Shown piece by piece: positions 32,795 to 44,888 of a stretch of 64,000 nt of DNA. Made by a program: the position numbers and the translations under genes. Position 1 is the stretch's first letter. The number at the start of each line of letters is the position of its first letter. Origin of the DNA: Hordeum vulgare subsp. vulgare (lineage: Eukaryota; Streptophyta; Magnoliopsida; Poales; Poaceae); assembly GCF_904849725.1 (NCBI RefSeq), contig NC_058519.1:107744881-107808880 (forward strand), read 5' to 3'. The notes beneath the pieces are model-generated. The model was not told the origin of the DNA. It searched no databases and saw only the letters and a program-made list of their open reading frames with translations.

Positions 32795-33224
32795 GTACTC
32801 TAGATGCATGTTGGATATTGGTCGACAGGTGGAGTAATAGTAGTAGATCCACGAAGGACATAGTCTACTTTCTTATGGACGTGCTGCCTATATATATGAT
32901 TATTGCCATGAATAAATATTGCATAACTATGCACTTTTCTATCAATTACCCAATTGTAATTTGTTTACCCACCGTATGCTTTCTTTGAGAGAGAAGCCTC
33001 TTGCGAGAACTATGGCCCGGGTCTTTGCAAATATATTTAAAACATCAAAGATATTGCTGCCTTCTATTTACTGCTATTTTATTTTATTTTATATTATCTA
33101 TCTATTACTACTTATCGCTTGCAAGTAACGAGTTCAAGGGGATTGACAACCCTCTTGCTCGTCTTGGGTGCAAGTTCATGCTCTTTTGTGTGTAGGCCAT
33201 GAAGATGGGAAGTTGCGTCGTATG
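32795..33224 (+). repeat. 3' LTR of element X, right part (3'-truncated)
   Basis: It continues the LTR broken at 17645 ('ctagatgcatgttggatat', then 'aagtaacgagttcaa' and 'gggattgacaaccctcttg'). The match with the 5' LTR fades at about 33224, roughly 110 bp before the expected LTR end. Confidence 0.8.
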
Positions 33225-33900
33225 TGCATTTTTTCATTTGTTTTAGTTTTCTTTTACTTTCTTTAGCCAGGGGTAAAAATTAACAATGACCGTTTTAGAG
33301 ACGGTCAAATCCTTGTGACTGGAAGGAAATGACACCGAGAGGTATTTCCATAATCACACCATGCAGAACAAGGGCAATGTTGAGCACTATTTTTTAGGGG
33401 TAAACATGAACTCGGGTGGAAATTAGGTGAAAATGGAAATGTCCCCTAAATTTACCACCACATGATATGTATTGGCTCTAAAATTTGTGTTTGACTCGAG
33501 CACGGATGAGTATGCCAGGTATTTTGGTCGTCTTTGCTTGTCCATGGCGGAAGGTTGATAGATTGTGATTTTTTCTTTATGTTGGGTCATGTACGAGTCA
33601 CACCGGTTTCTTCTGTTTTTGTCTCATTTTCTTCATTGAGATATAAGATTTTGTACTCAAAAATCACTCTCTCATGTACACCCGAAGAAGTTGTTTTGGA
33701 GTTTGGTTTTGCCGTTGTTTGTCTCGCGTGGACCGCGCGTCCTATTATATGTGCGTGAGCCATGATTTTTTCTAGGTTGCCTTTTTGTTGCTTTATTGTG
33801 TTTTGTTTTTGATTGGGAAGTTTTTTATTTTTGTCATGGGATATGGTAGTTTTGTGTATTTTTTAATTGGGGTACACAAACTCAAGCAAATGTTTTTGTT
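33225..33900. other. Unassigned intergenic sequence
   Basis: No gene or element boundary is recognised. It is T-rich near 33770-33870. The small ORFs are short and lack domains. Confidence 0.4.
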
Positions 33901-33904
33901 TTGG

Positions 33905-34457
33905 AAAAATCACTGTGGGTTGTAGTTGCATGTCGGCTTACAACTGCAAGTGTTGCAATTTGATTATAAATTCTGGACCCATGGTGTGACTCAACTGAGT
34001 TGTTAGGCAGGTGGGGGTTGGCCAGTTCGCATGTTCACCACTAGATATGTAACGACAAGCGTAGTGGCAAGTGCATTTCCTCCAATGAGACCATAATTGG
34101 GCCGGTATGTAGGGGGTTGTCGATCAGTTCATGTTCACCATTAGACATGCAAATGCAAGGGTTGCAACTCGACTGCAACTTCATTATCCCCAATGCGATG
34201 TTGCCCGGTGTAGAGTTTATCTTCTAGTTGCATGTGCATGACTAGACTCACAATTGAGAGTGTAGTAACCAAATTGGAATTGCATGTATCTCGATGTGAC
34301 TGCAACAGGGTCGGTAGGATTTGTCAGGTAGTTGCATGTCTTCTAGTAGAGATGCAACTACAAGTGTTTTTCCATCGACTATATTTTGCACTCCTTTCGG
34401 TATTGTGACCGGGGTTGTTCTTCCCAAACATTCGCTTCCTAGTTACAAGTCCATACA
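33905..34457. repeat. Degenerate minisatellite with 'gttgcatgt...atgcaac' core
   Basis: Several degenerate units of about 100-130 bp each contain 'agttgcatgt' or a variant, 'acta(g)a.atgcaa' and 'caagtg.tgcaac'. Related motifs, mostly in the opposite orientation, appear at 45780-46190 on the far side of the nested block. Confidence 0.5.
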
Positions 34458-35991
34458 TGATAACCCACAAGTATAGGGGATCAATTGTATCCTTTCTCGA
34501 TAAGTAAGAGTGTCGAACCAACGAGGAGCTAAAGGTAGGACAAATATTCCCTCAAGTTCTATCGACCACCGATACAACTCTATGCACACTTTACGTTCGC
34601 ATTACCTAGAACAAGTATGAAACTAGAAGTACTTTGTAGGAGTGATAGGATAGGCTTGCAAGAAAGGAAAGAACACGTAAATAAAAACTAGGGGTTGGTT
34701 AGAAACAATTACGTTAGTTTAACGAGTGTGGAAAAGTGGTGCTAGGAGTTGCGGAATTGTCCCTAAGCAATTGACTATGTTACTAGACCGATAGCAAGTT
34801 TTATGTGGGATAGGCCATTGCTAGCATGTCATCCCTTACTTGGAATTCTATGCACTTATGATTGGAACTATTAGCAAGCATCCGCAACTACTAACGTTCA
34901 TTAAGGTAAAACTCAACCATAGCAATAAGATATATTGGTCCCCCTTCAATCCCGTATGCATCAATTTCTATGCTAGGCTGAAGCTTCTGTCACCCTTGCC
35001 CTCCAATACATAGTACTATCAACATACTACTAACCCTATGGTGTGATCCACGCGCGCGCTCATATGATGGGCACCAAAGGACAGCAACATAAACACAAGC
35101 AAACTAAACCAATCATAGCAATTCATCAATCACCAATAGGACAAGGAAAATCTACTCAGACATCATAGGATGGAAACACATCATTGGATAATAATATGAA
35201 GAATAAAGCACCATGTTCAAGTAGAGGGTACAGCGGGTTGCGGGAGAGTGGACCGCTGAATATAGATGGGGGAAGGTGATGGAGGTGTTGGTGAAGATGA
35301 TGGAGGTGTTGGTGTAGATCACCGTCACACGATGATGTCCCGGGCGGCGTTTCGGCGCCGCCGGAAGAGAGGGGGAGAGATCCCCCCCCCCTTCTTCTTC
35401 TTATTCCTTGACCTCCTCCCTAGATGGGAGAAGGGTTTCCCCTCTGGTCCATGGTCTCCATAGCGGCGGAAGGCGAGATCCCCTCCGAGATTGGATCTCT
35501 CTCTGTGTGTCCTTCTGTTTCTGCGCTCCCAGATTCTACCTTTCACCGTTTCTTAAATTCCCGGAGATCCGTAACTCCGATTGGGATGAAATTTTAACAC
35601 GATTTTCTTCCACATATTATCATTCTTGCAGCGAAAGAAGGGCCCCAGCCGCCTTAGGGATTGGTCACAAGTCTGCCAGGCGCGGCCCCACCCCTAGGTC
35701 GTGGCTAGGGGGCTTGTGACCCCCTCGGGCATCATTTCGCGTTGTTCCTTCTTCCCAAAAATCATAAATATTCCAAAAAAAAAAATCCCCGTAGGTTTTT
35801 TATTGCGTTTGGAATTCTTTTGGTATGGATAATCTGCGAAACAAAAAACATGCAAAAAACAGGAACTGGCACTCGGCGCTGGATCAATATGTTAGTCCCA
35901 AAAATAGTATAAAAGGTGCCAAAACTATATGAAAGTTGTAGAATATTGGCATGAAACAATCAAAAAGTATAGATACGACGGAGACGTATCA
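34458..35991 (-). repeat. LTR 1 of tandem array
   Basis: 1534 bp, plus-strand ends TGATAACCC and GACGTATCA. It contains a CGCC-rich block and the 'tagatgggagaagggtttcc' block. It is close to LTR 2, with few indels. Confidence 0.9.
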
Positions 35992-38934
35992 GCATCCCCA
36001 AGCTTAATTCCTGCTCGTCCTCGAGTAGGTAAATGATAAAAAAGATAATTTTTTATGTGGAATGCTACCTAGCATAATCTTGATCATATAGTCTAATCAT
36101 GGCATGAATACTAAAACACGAGTGATTCGAAGCACTAGTCTATCATTTGACATCAATACAATAATATTTCAAGCATACTAACAAAGCAATCATGTCTTCT
36201 CAAAATATCATGGCCAAAGAAAGTTATCCCTACAAAATCATATAGTCTGGCTATGCTCCATCTTCCCCACACAACGTATTTAAATCATGCACAACCCCGG
36301 TTTTAGCCAAGCAATTGTTTCATACTTTAGTGTTCTCAAACTTTTTCAACTTTCACGCAATACATGAGCGTGAGCCATGGACATAGCATTATAGGTGGAG
36401 TAGAATATGGTGGTTGTGGAGGAGACAAAAAGGAGGAGATAGTCTCACATCAACTAGGCGTATCAACGGGCTATGGAGATGCCCATCAATAGATATAATG
36501 TGAGTGAGTAGGGATTGCCATGCAACAGATGCACAAGAGCTATAAGTGTATGAAAGTTCAAAAAGAAACTAGTGGGTTTGCATCCAACTCGCTTGCTCAC
36601 GAAGACCTAGGGCAATTTGAGGAAGCCCATCATTGGAATATACAAGCCAAGTTCTATAACAAAAATTTCCCACTAGTATATGAAAGTGACAACATAGGAG
36701 ACTCTCTATCATGAAGATCATGGTGCTACTTTGAAGCACAAGTGTGGTAAAGGATAGTAGCATTGTCCCTTCTCTCTTTTCTCTCATTTTTTTATTATTT
36801 TCTCCCTTCTCCTTTTTTTGGTGGGCTTCTTTGGCCTATCTTTTTTATTTGGGCTTCATTGGCCTCTTTTATTACTTCCTCACATGGGACAATGCTCTAA
36901 TAATGATGATCATCACACTTTTATTTACTTAAAACTTGATATTTAGAACAAAATATGACTCTATATGAATGCCTCCGGTGGTGTACCAGGATGTGCAATG
37001 ATCTAGCATAGGAATGACATCAAAAAACGGACAAGCCATGAAAACATCATGCTAGCTATCTTACGATCATGCAAAGCAATATGACAGTGATGGTGCATGT
37101 CATAATAAACGGAACGATGGAAGTTGCATGGCAATATATCTCGGAATGGCTATGGAAATGCCATAATAGGTAGGTATGGTGGCTGTTTTGAGGAAGGGTA
37201 TATGGTGGGTGTAATGCACCGGCGAAAGTTGCACGGTACTAGAGAGGCTAGCAATGGTGGAAGGGTGAGAGTGTGTATAATCCATGGACTCAACATTAGT
37301 CATAAAGAACTCACATACTTATTGCAAAAGTCTATTAGTCATCGAAACAATGTACTACACGCATGCTCCTAGGGGAAGGGTTGGTAGGAGTTAACCATCA
37401 CGCGATCCTGACTTCCACACAAAGGATGACAATCCATAAATAAATCATGCTCCGACTTCGTCACATAACGGTTCACCATACGTGCATGCTACGGGAATCA
37501 CAAACCTTAACACAAGTATTTCTACGAATACACAATTACTCACTAGCATGACTCTAATATCACATCTTCATGTCGCAAAACTATTGCAAGGAATCAAACA
37601 TATCATATTCAGTGATCTACAAGTTTTATGTAGGATTGTATGACTAACCATGTGAATGACCAACTCCTGTTAACTCTCTAAATAGGTATAAGTAAAGCAT
37701 TTGAGTTTAATTCTTTCTACAAAAGATATGCCCCGCTCTAACAAATATAGTGAAGCAAAAGAGCATTCTACAAATGGCGGTTTTCTATGTGTAGGGAAAT
37801 AGGCAATCCAAACTTCAAATGATATAAGTGAAGCACATGAAGCATTCTATAAAGCCATACTCAAAAAATATAAGTGAAGTGCAAAGAGAATTTTTTTTAA
37901 ATCAACCAAGGACTATCTCATACCAGCATGGTGCATAAAATAAAAAGGAAAAATAAACACAAAAGACACTCCAAGCATTTGCACATATCATGTGATGAAT
38001 AAAAATATATCTCCGAGTAAAATTACCGATAGATTGTAGACGAAAGAGGGGATGCCTTCTGGGGCATCCCCAAGCTTAGACGCTTGAGTCTTCCTTTAAT
38101 ATTACCTTGGGGTGCCTCGGGCATCCCCAAGCTTAGGCTCTTGCCTCTCCTTATTCCTTCATCCATCATGGTCTCACCCAAAACTTGAAAACTTCAATCA
38201 CACAAAACTCAACAAAACCTTCGTGAGATCCGTTAGTATAATAAAGTAAATCACCACTTTAAGTACTGTTGTGAAGTCATTCCAAATTCATGTTAGGATT
38301 ATATCTACTGTAATCCAACTTCACCATGGTTCATACCCCCCGATACTACCCATAGATTCATTAAAATAAGAGAACAATGCATAGAAAACAGAATCTGTCA
38401 AAAACAGAACAGTCTGTAGTAATCTGAACTTATACCATACTTCTGATACTCCAAAAATTCTGAACAATTATGATAATTAAGGCAATTTGCATATCAATCA
38501 GCAGCAAAAATAATCAACTCAAAAGCCCTTTCTGGATAGGAATTAAAAATAATTTCATGAGCACAAAATTTCTGTCTTTTTCAGCATGATCAAACAACTA
38601 TCACCCAAACTAATCATAAAGGCTTTACTTGGCACATTATTTTTATAATACAATGGAATTGTACAAGGGGATAATTATTTTTGCGAGAAACTTCCTTGAA
38701 AAATTCTACATTGTTTCCATGAGCATGAACACAAGTGTTCAAGGTCGACCCTCACTTCCGCAATTCATCACCTTTCAATCGCTTCTCTTTTTGAAAAAGT
38801 TTTAAGTTCCCCTCATATTTTTTTTGTTTTAAACTATATAAAAGCAGTCAACAGAAATAAATGACTCTCTAAAACTTCCGGGTTGTCTCCCAGGCAGCGC
38901 TTTCTTTAAAGCCATTAAGCTAGGCATAAAGTGC
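35992..38934 (-). other. 3' UTR of the non-autonomous element
   Basis: Nearly 3 kb without a convincing gene. Next to the LTR lies the polypurine tract (minus strand: aattaagcttggggatgc). Two internal copies of that tract lie at 38061-38079 and 38119-38137. A conserved hairpin is at 38878-38894, near the stop codon. Confidence 0.75.
38878..38894 (-). other. Conserved hairpin downstream of the stop codon
   Basis: Minus strand CCTGGGAGACAACCCGG, 40 nt past the TGA/TAA of the 446-aa ORF. It matches the TTGGGAGGCAACCCAA motif of element X in sequence and in spacing. The stem is TGGG/CCCG with loop AGACAA. Confidence 0.65.
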
Positions 38935-40275
38935 TCAAGTAATGGATCCACCCGGATCCCAAGTTATATCAAAGCCAATTTTAATTAACAATGATTTGTA
39001 ATTTAGTAGTGAGCACAAGGTAACATATATCATGCAATGACGAAGTCTAACTCTCTTCCTATGCATTGGCATGTCATAAAATAACAATTCATGCACATCA
39101 AGTAAAGGCCAATACATAGCATAAGCAGTTTCTTGCAATTTTATCGTATTGGAAACATAGAGAAGTGGAGATGTAGTTCCTCTCTCATAATAATTGCAAG
39201 TAGGAGCAGAAAGCCCATGCATATTATATTCATCAAAATCATCACGTGTAATAGTAGAAGGCAACCCATCTATGTAATCCCTAATAAGAGCAAACTTCTC
39301 CGATATAGTGTAGTTGGGAGAGTTCAAAAAGATAATAGGACTATCATAAGTGGGTGCGATAGCGACAATTTCATGTTTAACATAAGGAACTATAGCAAGT
39401 TCATCTTCATAAGCATCATTCATATTGGCATCATGGCCACAAGCATAGCAAGCATCAAGTTCATCGAAAAGGGATATTTCAAAGGAATCCAACGAATCAT
39501 AGCAATCAACATAGCATTCATCCTTCGAAGGGAAATTAAATAATGTATGAGTTGAAGAGTTACTCTCATTAGAAGGTGGGAACGGGTAGCTAGTCCGCTC
39601 TTCCTCCTTTTGTTCTTCGCTCTTCTCGTCATCTTTTTCATCTAATGAGCTCACAGTTTCAGCATTTTCTTCTTGCATAGTTTCCTGCAAAATATTAGTC
39701 TCTTCTTGGGCAGCGTAGAACTTCTCCATAAATCGATCAATATGGGCATTATATTCATAATTAATATAACAATAACGAAACATAACCAAATTTTCAGATC
39801 GGTAAGCAGCATCATCATTATCATCACACCTTTTAAAGAGAGCTTCAATTTCATAAGCACCCATAAAAGCAACAAACTCTTCTATTTGTTCCACATCATA
39901 GTAATCATATATACCATTAGCATAAGAAGCCAAGGTTTCATTAGCATTAAATTTCCAAGAAAAGGGAAGGTATTTAGCCTTCATCCTAGAGCAACAAGTA
40001 ATATCATATCTCGAGCATAGCTCCCAAGCATACCATTTCAACATATAAATTTGATCCCATAATAGTTTCCCTTTTTGAGTCAAGCGATAATCCCTAAAGT
40101 ATTCACATTGATCCAACGTGTATCCCATTATATAATTTAATGGGGCTTTCTCAGGATTATAAAAGAAGTCCGTAATATTTTCCACATAACGAGCATCGAG
40201 GGTTTTAGGAGGTTCCCCATCTCCATGAGTAGCAAGTACACCTAATTTTTTTGATATTTCGTGTCCCATATCCAT
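38935..40275 (-). CDS. Intact 446-aa acidic protein of unknown function in gag position
   Basis: The frame opens about 100 bp after the primer site, where gag normally starts, and is uninterrupted. Residues about 1-190 look folded (PLNYIMGYTLDQCEYFRDYR; LLWDQIYMLKWYAWELCSRY; QIEEFVAFMGAYEIEALFKR). A Glu/Lys-rich low-complexity linker follows at about 200-245 (EKDDEKSEEQKEEER). A second acidic region is Cys- and Asp-rich (DECYVDCYDSLDSFEISLFD; CYACGHD). The C-terminal third has IRDYIDGLP and MPMHRKRVRLRHCMIYV. I recognise no gag major homology region, zinc knuckle, protease or RT motif. The function is unknown. Position suggests a gag substitute or accessory protein used with proteins supplied by a related autonomous element, but this is inference. 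Confidence 0.7.
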   Translation of the reverse strand: MDMGHEISKKLGVLATHGDGEPPKTLDARYVENITDFFYNPEKAPLNYIMGYTLDQCEYFRDYRLTQKGKLLWDQIYMLKWYAWELCSRYDITCCSRMKAKYLPFSWKFNANETLASYANGIYDYYDVEQIEEFVAFMGAYEIEALFKRCDDNDDAAYRSENLVMFRYCYINYEYNAHIDRFMEKFYAAQEETNILQETMQEENAETVSSLDEKDDEKSEEQKEEERTSYPFPPSNESNSSTHTLFNFPSKDECYVDCYDSLDSFEISLFDELDACYACGHDANMNDAYEDELAIVPYVKHEIVAIAPTYDSPIIFLNSPNYTISEKFALIRDYIDGLPSTITRDDFDEYNMHGLSAPTCNYYERGTTSPLLYVSNTIKLQETAYAMYWPLLDVHELLFYDMPMHRKRVRLRHCMIYVTLCSLLNYKSLLIKIGFDITWDPGGSIT

Positions 40276-40370
40276 AACTAGAGATAGAGAACAACTTAGA
40301 ACAGCAAATAAATCTACTTAGTGATAAAGCAAACAAGCACACACGAGAATACTCACCCCACGCTATTGCT

Positions 40371-40390
40371 CCGCAACGGTGCCAGAAAAA
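40371..40390 (-). other. tRNA-Asp-type primer-binding site
   Basis: Read on the minus strand next to LTR 2: TTTTTCTGGCACCGTTGCGG. TGGCACCGTTGC differs slightly from the tRNA-Asp complement TGGCGCCGTTGC. Confidence 0.75.
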
Positions 40391-40395
40391 GGTCT

Positions 40396-41923
40396 TGATA
40401 ACCCACAAGTATATGGGATCAATTGTAGCCTTCCTCGATAAGTAAGAGTGTCGAACCAACGAGGAGCTAAAGGTAGGACAAATATTCCCTCAAGTTCTAT
40501 CGACGACCGATACAACTCTACGCACACTTTACGTTTGCTTTACCTAGAACAAGTATGAAACTAGAAGTACTTTATAGGAGTGATAGGATATACTTGCAAG
40601 AAAGAAAAGAACACGCAAATAAAAACTAGGGTCTGGTTAGAAACAATTATGTTAGTTTAACGAGTGTGGAAAAGTGGTGGTATGAGTTGCGGAATTGTCC
40701 CTAAGCAATTGACTATGTTACTAGACCGATAGCAAGTTTTACGTGGGATAGGCCATTGCTAGCATGTCATCCCTTACTTGGAATTCTATGCAGTTATGAT
40801 TGGAACTATTAGCAAGCATCCCCAACTACTAACGTTCTTTAAGGTAAAACCCAACCATAGCAATAAGATATATTGGTCCCCCTTCAATCCCGTATGCATT
40901 AATTTCTATGCTAGGCTGAAGCTTCTGTCACCCTTGCCCTCCAATACATAGTACTATCAACATACTACTAACCCTATGGAGTGATCCACGCGTGCGCTCA
41001 TATGATGGGCACCAAAGGACAGCAACATAACCACAAGCAAATTAAACCAATCACAGCAATTCATCAATCACCGATAGGACAACGAAAATCTACTCAGACA
41101 TCATAGGATGGCAACACATCATTGGATAATAATATGAAGCATAAAGCACCATGTTCAAGTAGAGGGTACAGCGGGTTGCGGGAGAGTGGATCGCTGAATA
41201 TAGATGGGGGAAGTTGATGGAGGTGTTGGTGAAGATGACAGAGGTGTTGGTGTAGATCGTCGTCACACGATGATGTCCCGGGCGGCGTTCCGGCGCCGCC
41301 GGGAGAGAGGGGGAGAAGGAACCCCTTCTTATTCTTATTCCTTGACCTCCTCCCTAGATGGGAGAAGGGTTTCCCCTCTGGTCCATGATCTCCATGGCGG
41401 CGGAGGGGCGAGAGCTCCTCCGAGATTGGATCTCTCTTTGTGTGCCCTTCTGTTTCTGCGCTCCCAGATTCTGTCTTTCACCGTTTCTTAAATTTCCGGA
41501 GATCCGTAACTCCGATTGGGCTGAAATTTTAACACGATTTTCTTCAGGATATTTTCTTTCCTGCGGCGAAAGAAGGGCCCCAACCGCCTTATGGATTAGT
41601 CACAAGCCTGCCAGGCGCGGCCCCACCCCCAGGTCACGGCTAGGGGGCTTGTGACCCCCTCGGGCATCGTTTCGCGTTGATTCTTTTTCCCAAAAATCAT
41701 AAATATTCCAAAAAAATCCCCGTAGGTTTTTTATTGCATTTGGACTTAGCTTGGTATGGATAATCTGCGAAACAAAAAACATGCAACAAACAGGAACTGG
41801 CACTCGGCACTGGATCAATATGTTAGTCCCAAAAATAGTATAAAAAGTTGCCAAAAGTATATGAAAGTTGTAGAATATTGGCATGAAACAATCAAAAAGT
41901 ATAGATACGACGGAGACGTATCA
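40396..41923 (-). repeat. LTR 2 of tandem array (shared)
   Basis: 1528 bp with the same ends as LTR 1. It serves as 5' LTR for the internal region at its left and is followed on its right by another copy of the internal 3' end. Confidence 0.9.
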
Positions 41924-42501
41924 GCATCCCCAAGATTAATTCCTTCTCGTCCTCGAGTAGGTAAATGATAAAAAAGATAATTTTTGATGTGGAATGCTAC
42001 CTAGCATAATCTTGATCATATAATCTAATCATGGCATGAATACTAAAACACGAGTGATTCGAAGCAATAGTCTATCATTTGATATAAGGACCATAATATT
42101 TCAAGCATACTAACAAAGCAATCATGTCTTCTCAAAATATCATGGCCAAAGAAAGTTATCCCTACAAAATCATATAGTCTGGCTATGCTCCATCTTCCCC
42201 ACACAACGTATTTAAATCATGCACAACCCCGGTTTTAGCCAAGCAATTGTTTCATACTTTAGTGTTCTCAAACTTTTTCAACTTTCATGCAATACATGAG
42301 CGTGGGCCATGGACATAGCATTATAGGTGGAATAGAATATGGTGGTTGTGGAGGAGACAAAAAGGAGGAGATAGTCTCACATCAACTAGGCGTATCAACG
42401 GGCTATGGAGATGCCCATCAATAGATATAATGTGATTGAGTAGGGATTGCCATGCAACAGATGCACAAGAGCTATAAGTGTATGAAAGTTCAAAAAGAAA
42501 C
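41924..42501 (-). repeat. Second copy of internal 3' end, truncated
   Basis: 578 bp collinear with 35992-36569, with about a dozen substitutions in the part compared. Homology stops abruptly at 42501 (aaagaaac|cccg). Confidence 0.88.
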
Positions 42502-42704
42502 CCCGAAAATAAAAAAGAGAACTTTTGCTACACCGCCGCTAATCTTTATATCAATGAAAAACTCAACTGGAGCCTTTCCAGTACCCTGTCGAGGAGGGGA
42601 AATCATCTCTATTGGCCATCTTCATCATCCTGGTGGAGGCCATGAGGAGGAGGGAGTAGTTCACCATCAGGGCTCAGGTTTTGTACCAGTAGCTATGTGT
42701 TTAG

Positions 42705-42745
<41 letters not shown>

Positions 42746-43375
42746 CGTGTTCTAGAGATGGCACGATCTTGATGTATCACGGGCTTTGTTAATATAGTTG
42801 GATCATATGGTGTTTGTCCCTTGCTATTGTTGTGATGAATTGCATATTTCACTTTAAGATCCCATTATGTTGGATTCAATATTCAGTTTTGAGAACACTT
42901 GATGTATGTCTTGCATGTTAATACCCATAGTGACATTGGGGTATTCAAGTGGTTCACTTGATATATGTTATGGCATCAACTTGCGGATTCTGGTGACCTT
43001 GGGGATCTATGCATAGGGGTTGATTGCACGTTTTCATACTATGTTCTCCGATAGAAATTTAGGAGTGCTCCTTGAAGTTCTTTGTGTTCGATTGAATATG
43101 ATAGATCCGAAATTGTTTGATGCATGTCGCATAATTTACCCACGGATACTTGAGGTGACAACGGAGTATCTAGGTGACATTAGGGTTGATTGATATGTAT
43201 CATGGGTGATATTCTAGTATGAACTCTAGGGCTGTTTGTGTCACTTCTAGGAATAGCTCAAAAGATTGGTCAGAAATAAAAACTTTGAGGTGGTTCTACT
43301 ACCTACACTAATTTCATCTTATTGTTCTCCACTAGATAGGAACTTTAGAGTGATTCTTTGTTGCACGTTGAGGGA
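42502..43375 (+). repeat. Gypsy LTR body fragment
   Basis: The sequence is typical of another Triticeae Gypsy LTR: 'atgaggaggagggagtagtt', 'ggctttgttaatatagttgg', 'gaacacttgatgtatgtctt', 'gcataggggttgattgcacg', 'ggatacttgaggtgac' and 'gactctagggctgtttgtg'-like blocks. It is interrupted at 43375 by the next element, after 'tgttgcacgttgaggga'. Neither LTR end is visible. It contains a (TA)n run at 42705-42745. Confidence 0.65.
42705..42745. repeat. (TA)n microsatellite
   Basis: About 20 TA units with one TG interruption. Confidence 0.95.
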
Positions 43376-44888
43376 TGATGACCCACAAGTATAGGGGATC
43401 TATTGTAGTCCTTTCGATAAGTAAGAGTGCCGAACCAATGAGGAGCAGAAGGATATGACAAGTGGTTTTCAGCAAGGTAATATCTGCAAGCACTGAAATT
43501 CTCGGTAACAAGTAGTTGTGTGGTGAGATGATTCGTAGCAAGTAACAATAGTAACAACGGTGCAGCAAAGTGGCCCAATCCCTGTTGTAGCAAGGGACAA
43601 GCCTGGACAAAGTCTTATAGGAGGTAAAACGCTCCCGAGGACACACGGGAATTTCTGTCATGCTAGTTTTCATCATGTTCATACGATTCGCGTTCGTTAC
43701 TTTGATAGTTTGATATGTGGGTGGACCGGTGCTTGGGTACTGCACTTACTTGGACAAGCATCCCACTTATGATTAACCCCTCTCGCAAGCATCCGCAACT
43801 ACGAAAGAAGAATTAAGACAAAGTCTAACCATAGCATTAAACTAGTGGATCCAAATCAGCCCCTTACGAAGCAACGCATAAACTAGGGTTTAAGCTTCTG
43901 TCACTCTAGCAACCCATCATCTACTTACTACTTCCCAATGGCTTCCTCTAGGCCCAAATAATGGTGAAGTGTTATGTAGTCGACGTTCACATAACACCAC
44001 TAGAGGAAAAACAACATACAACACATCAAAATATCGAACGAATACCAAATTCACATGACGACTTATAGCATGACTTATCCCATGTCCGCAGGAACAAAAG
44101 TAACTACTCACAAAGCATAATCATATTCATGACCATAGAGGTAATGAGTAGCATCAAAGATCTGAACATAAACTCTTCCACCAAGTAATCCAACTAGAAT
44201 CAACTACAAGGAGTAATTAACACTACGAGCAACCTTACAAGTACCAATGGGAGTCGCGAGATGGAGATTGGTTACAAGTGATGAACTAGGGTTTGGAGAT
44301 GAGTGGTGTTGATGAAGATGTTGATAGTGATAAGTCCCCTCCGATGAGAGGTGTGTTGGTGATGACGATGGGGACGATTTCCCCATCCAGGAGGGAAGTT
44401 TCCCCGGTAGGATAGTCCTGTCGGAGCTCTAGATTGGTTCTGCTCAAGTTCCGCCTCGTGGCGGCGGCGAATCCTCCGAAAAGCCTCCTCCTGATTTTTT
44501 CCAGACCGAAACCCTTCTTGTAGCAAAAGAGGGGGGCCAGTGGGCCAGCAGGGAGCTCACAAGCCCCCTAGGCGCGGCCAGGGTGGAGGCCGCGCCTAGC
44601 AGGCTTGTAGCCTCCTGCTGGTGCCCGTGTGGCACTTCTTCGGCCTAGTATTTTTTGTAAATCCCAAAAAATCCATGTTGATTTTCACGGATTTTGGAGT
44701 TGCGCGGAATAGGTATCTCAAACTTGCTCCTTTTTCAGGCCAGAATTCCAGCTGCCGGCATTCTCCCTCTTCATGTAAACCTTGCAAAATAAGAGAGAAA
44801 AGGCGTAAGTATTGTACCATGAAGTGTAATAACAGCACAAAAAGCGATAAATATCAACATGAAAGCATGATGCAAAATGGACGTATCA
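43376..44888 (-). repeat. 3' LTR of second Athila-type copy
   Basis: 1513 bp, same termini as 3247-4768. It differs by scattered substitutions and small indels, including the CG-rich block near 44560-44640. Confidence 0.85.

Larger units (their letters stand above)
7191..33224 (+). mobile_element. Element X: old non-autonomous Athila-like element, twice interrupted
   Basis: The pieces fit one plus-strand element. They are a 5' LTR (7191-8270, 5' end missing), a degenerate primer site, a gag fragment (8565-8893), protease (14015-14639), a 3' UTR (14640-16644), and a 3' LTR (16645-17645 plus 32795-33224, 3' end missing). The two LTRs align over the shared blocks 'gtgcgttg.aatgggttcaatcttgcggtgctcaatcc' and 'gatgcatgttggatat.ggtcga', with considerable divergence. 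No RT, RNase H or integrase follows the protease. It is therefore pol-less, like many Triticeae Sabrina-type copies. Angela-like and CACTA insertions account for the gaps. Confidence 0.8.
34458..42501 (-). mobile_element. Tandem Athila-like (Sabrina-like) element array: LTR-internal-LTR-internal
   Basis: Two LTRs (34458-35991 and 40396-41923) enclose a 4.4 kb internal region. To the right of the second LTR, the 3' end of the internal region is repeated (41924-42501 matches 35992-36569 over 578 bp without length change) before being cut. On the minus strand this reads as one element whose 5' LTR is also the 3' LTR of a second, truncated element. The only long ORF is 38935-40275, with no pol present. 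The 3' UTR is shared with element X, so both belong to related non-autonomous families. Confidence 0.88.

Noticed and set aside
39133..40020. Plus-strand ORFs opposite the 446-aa ORF
   Set aside because: They are shadows of the real minus-strand frame, with Ile/Ser-rich translations.
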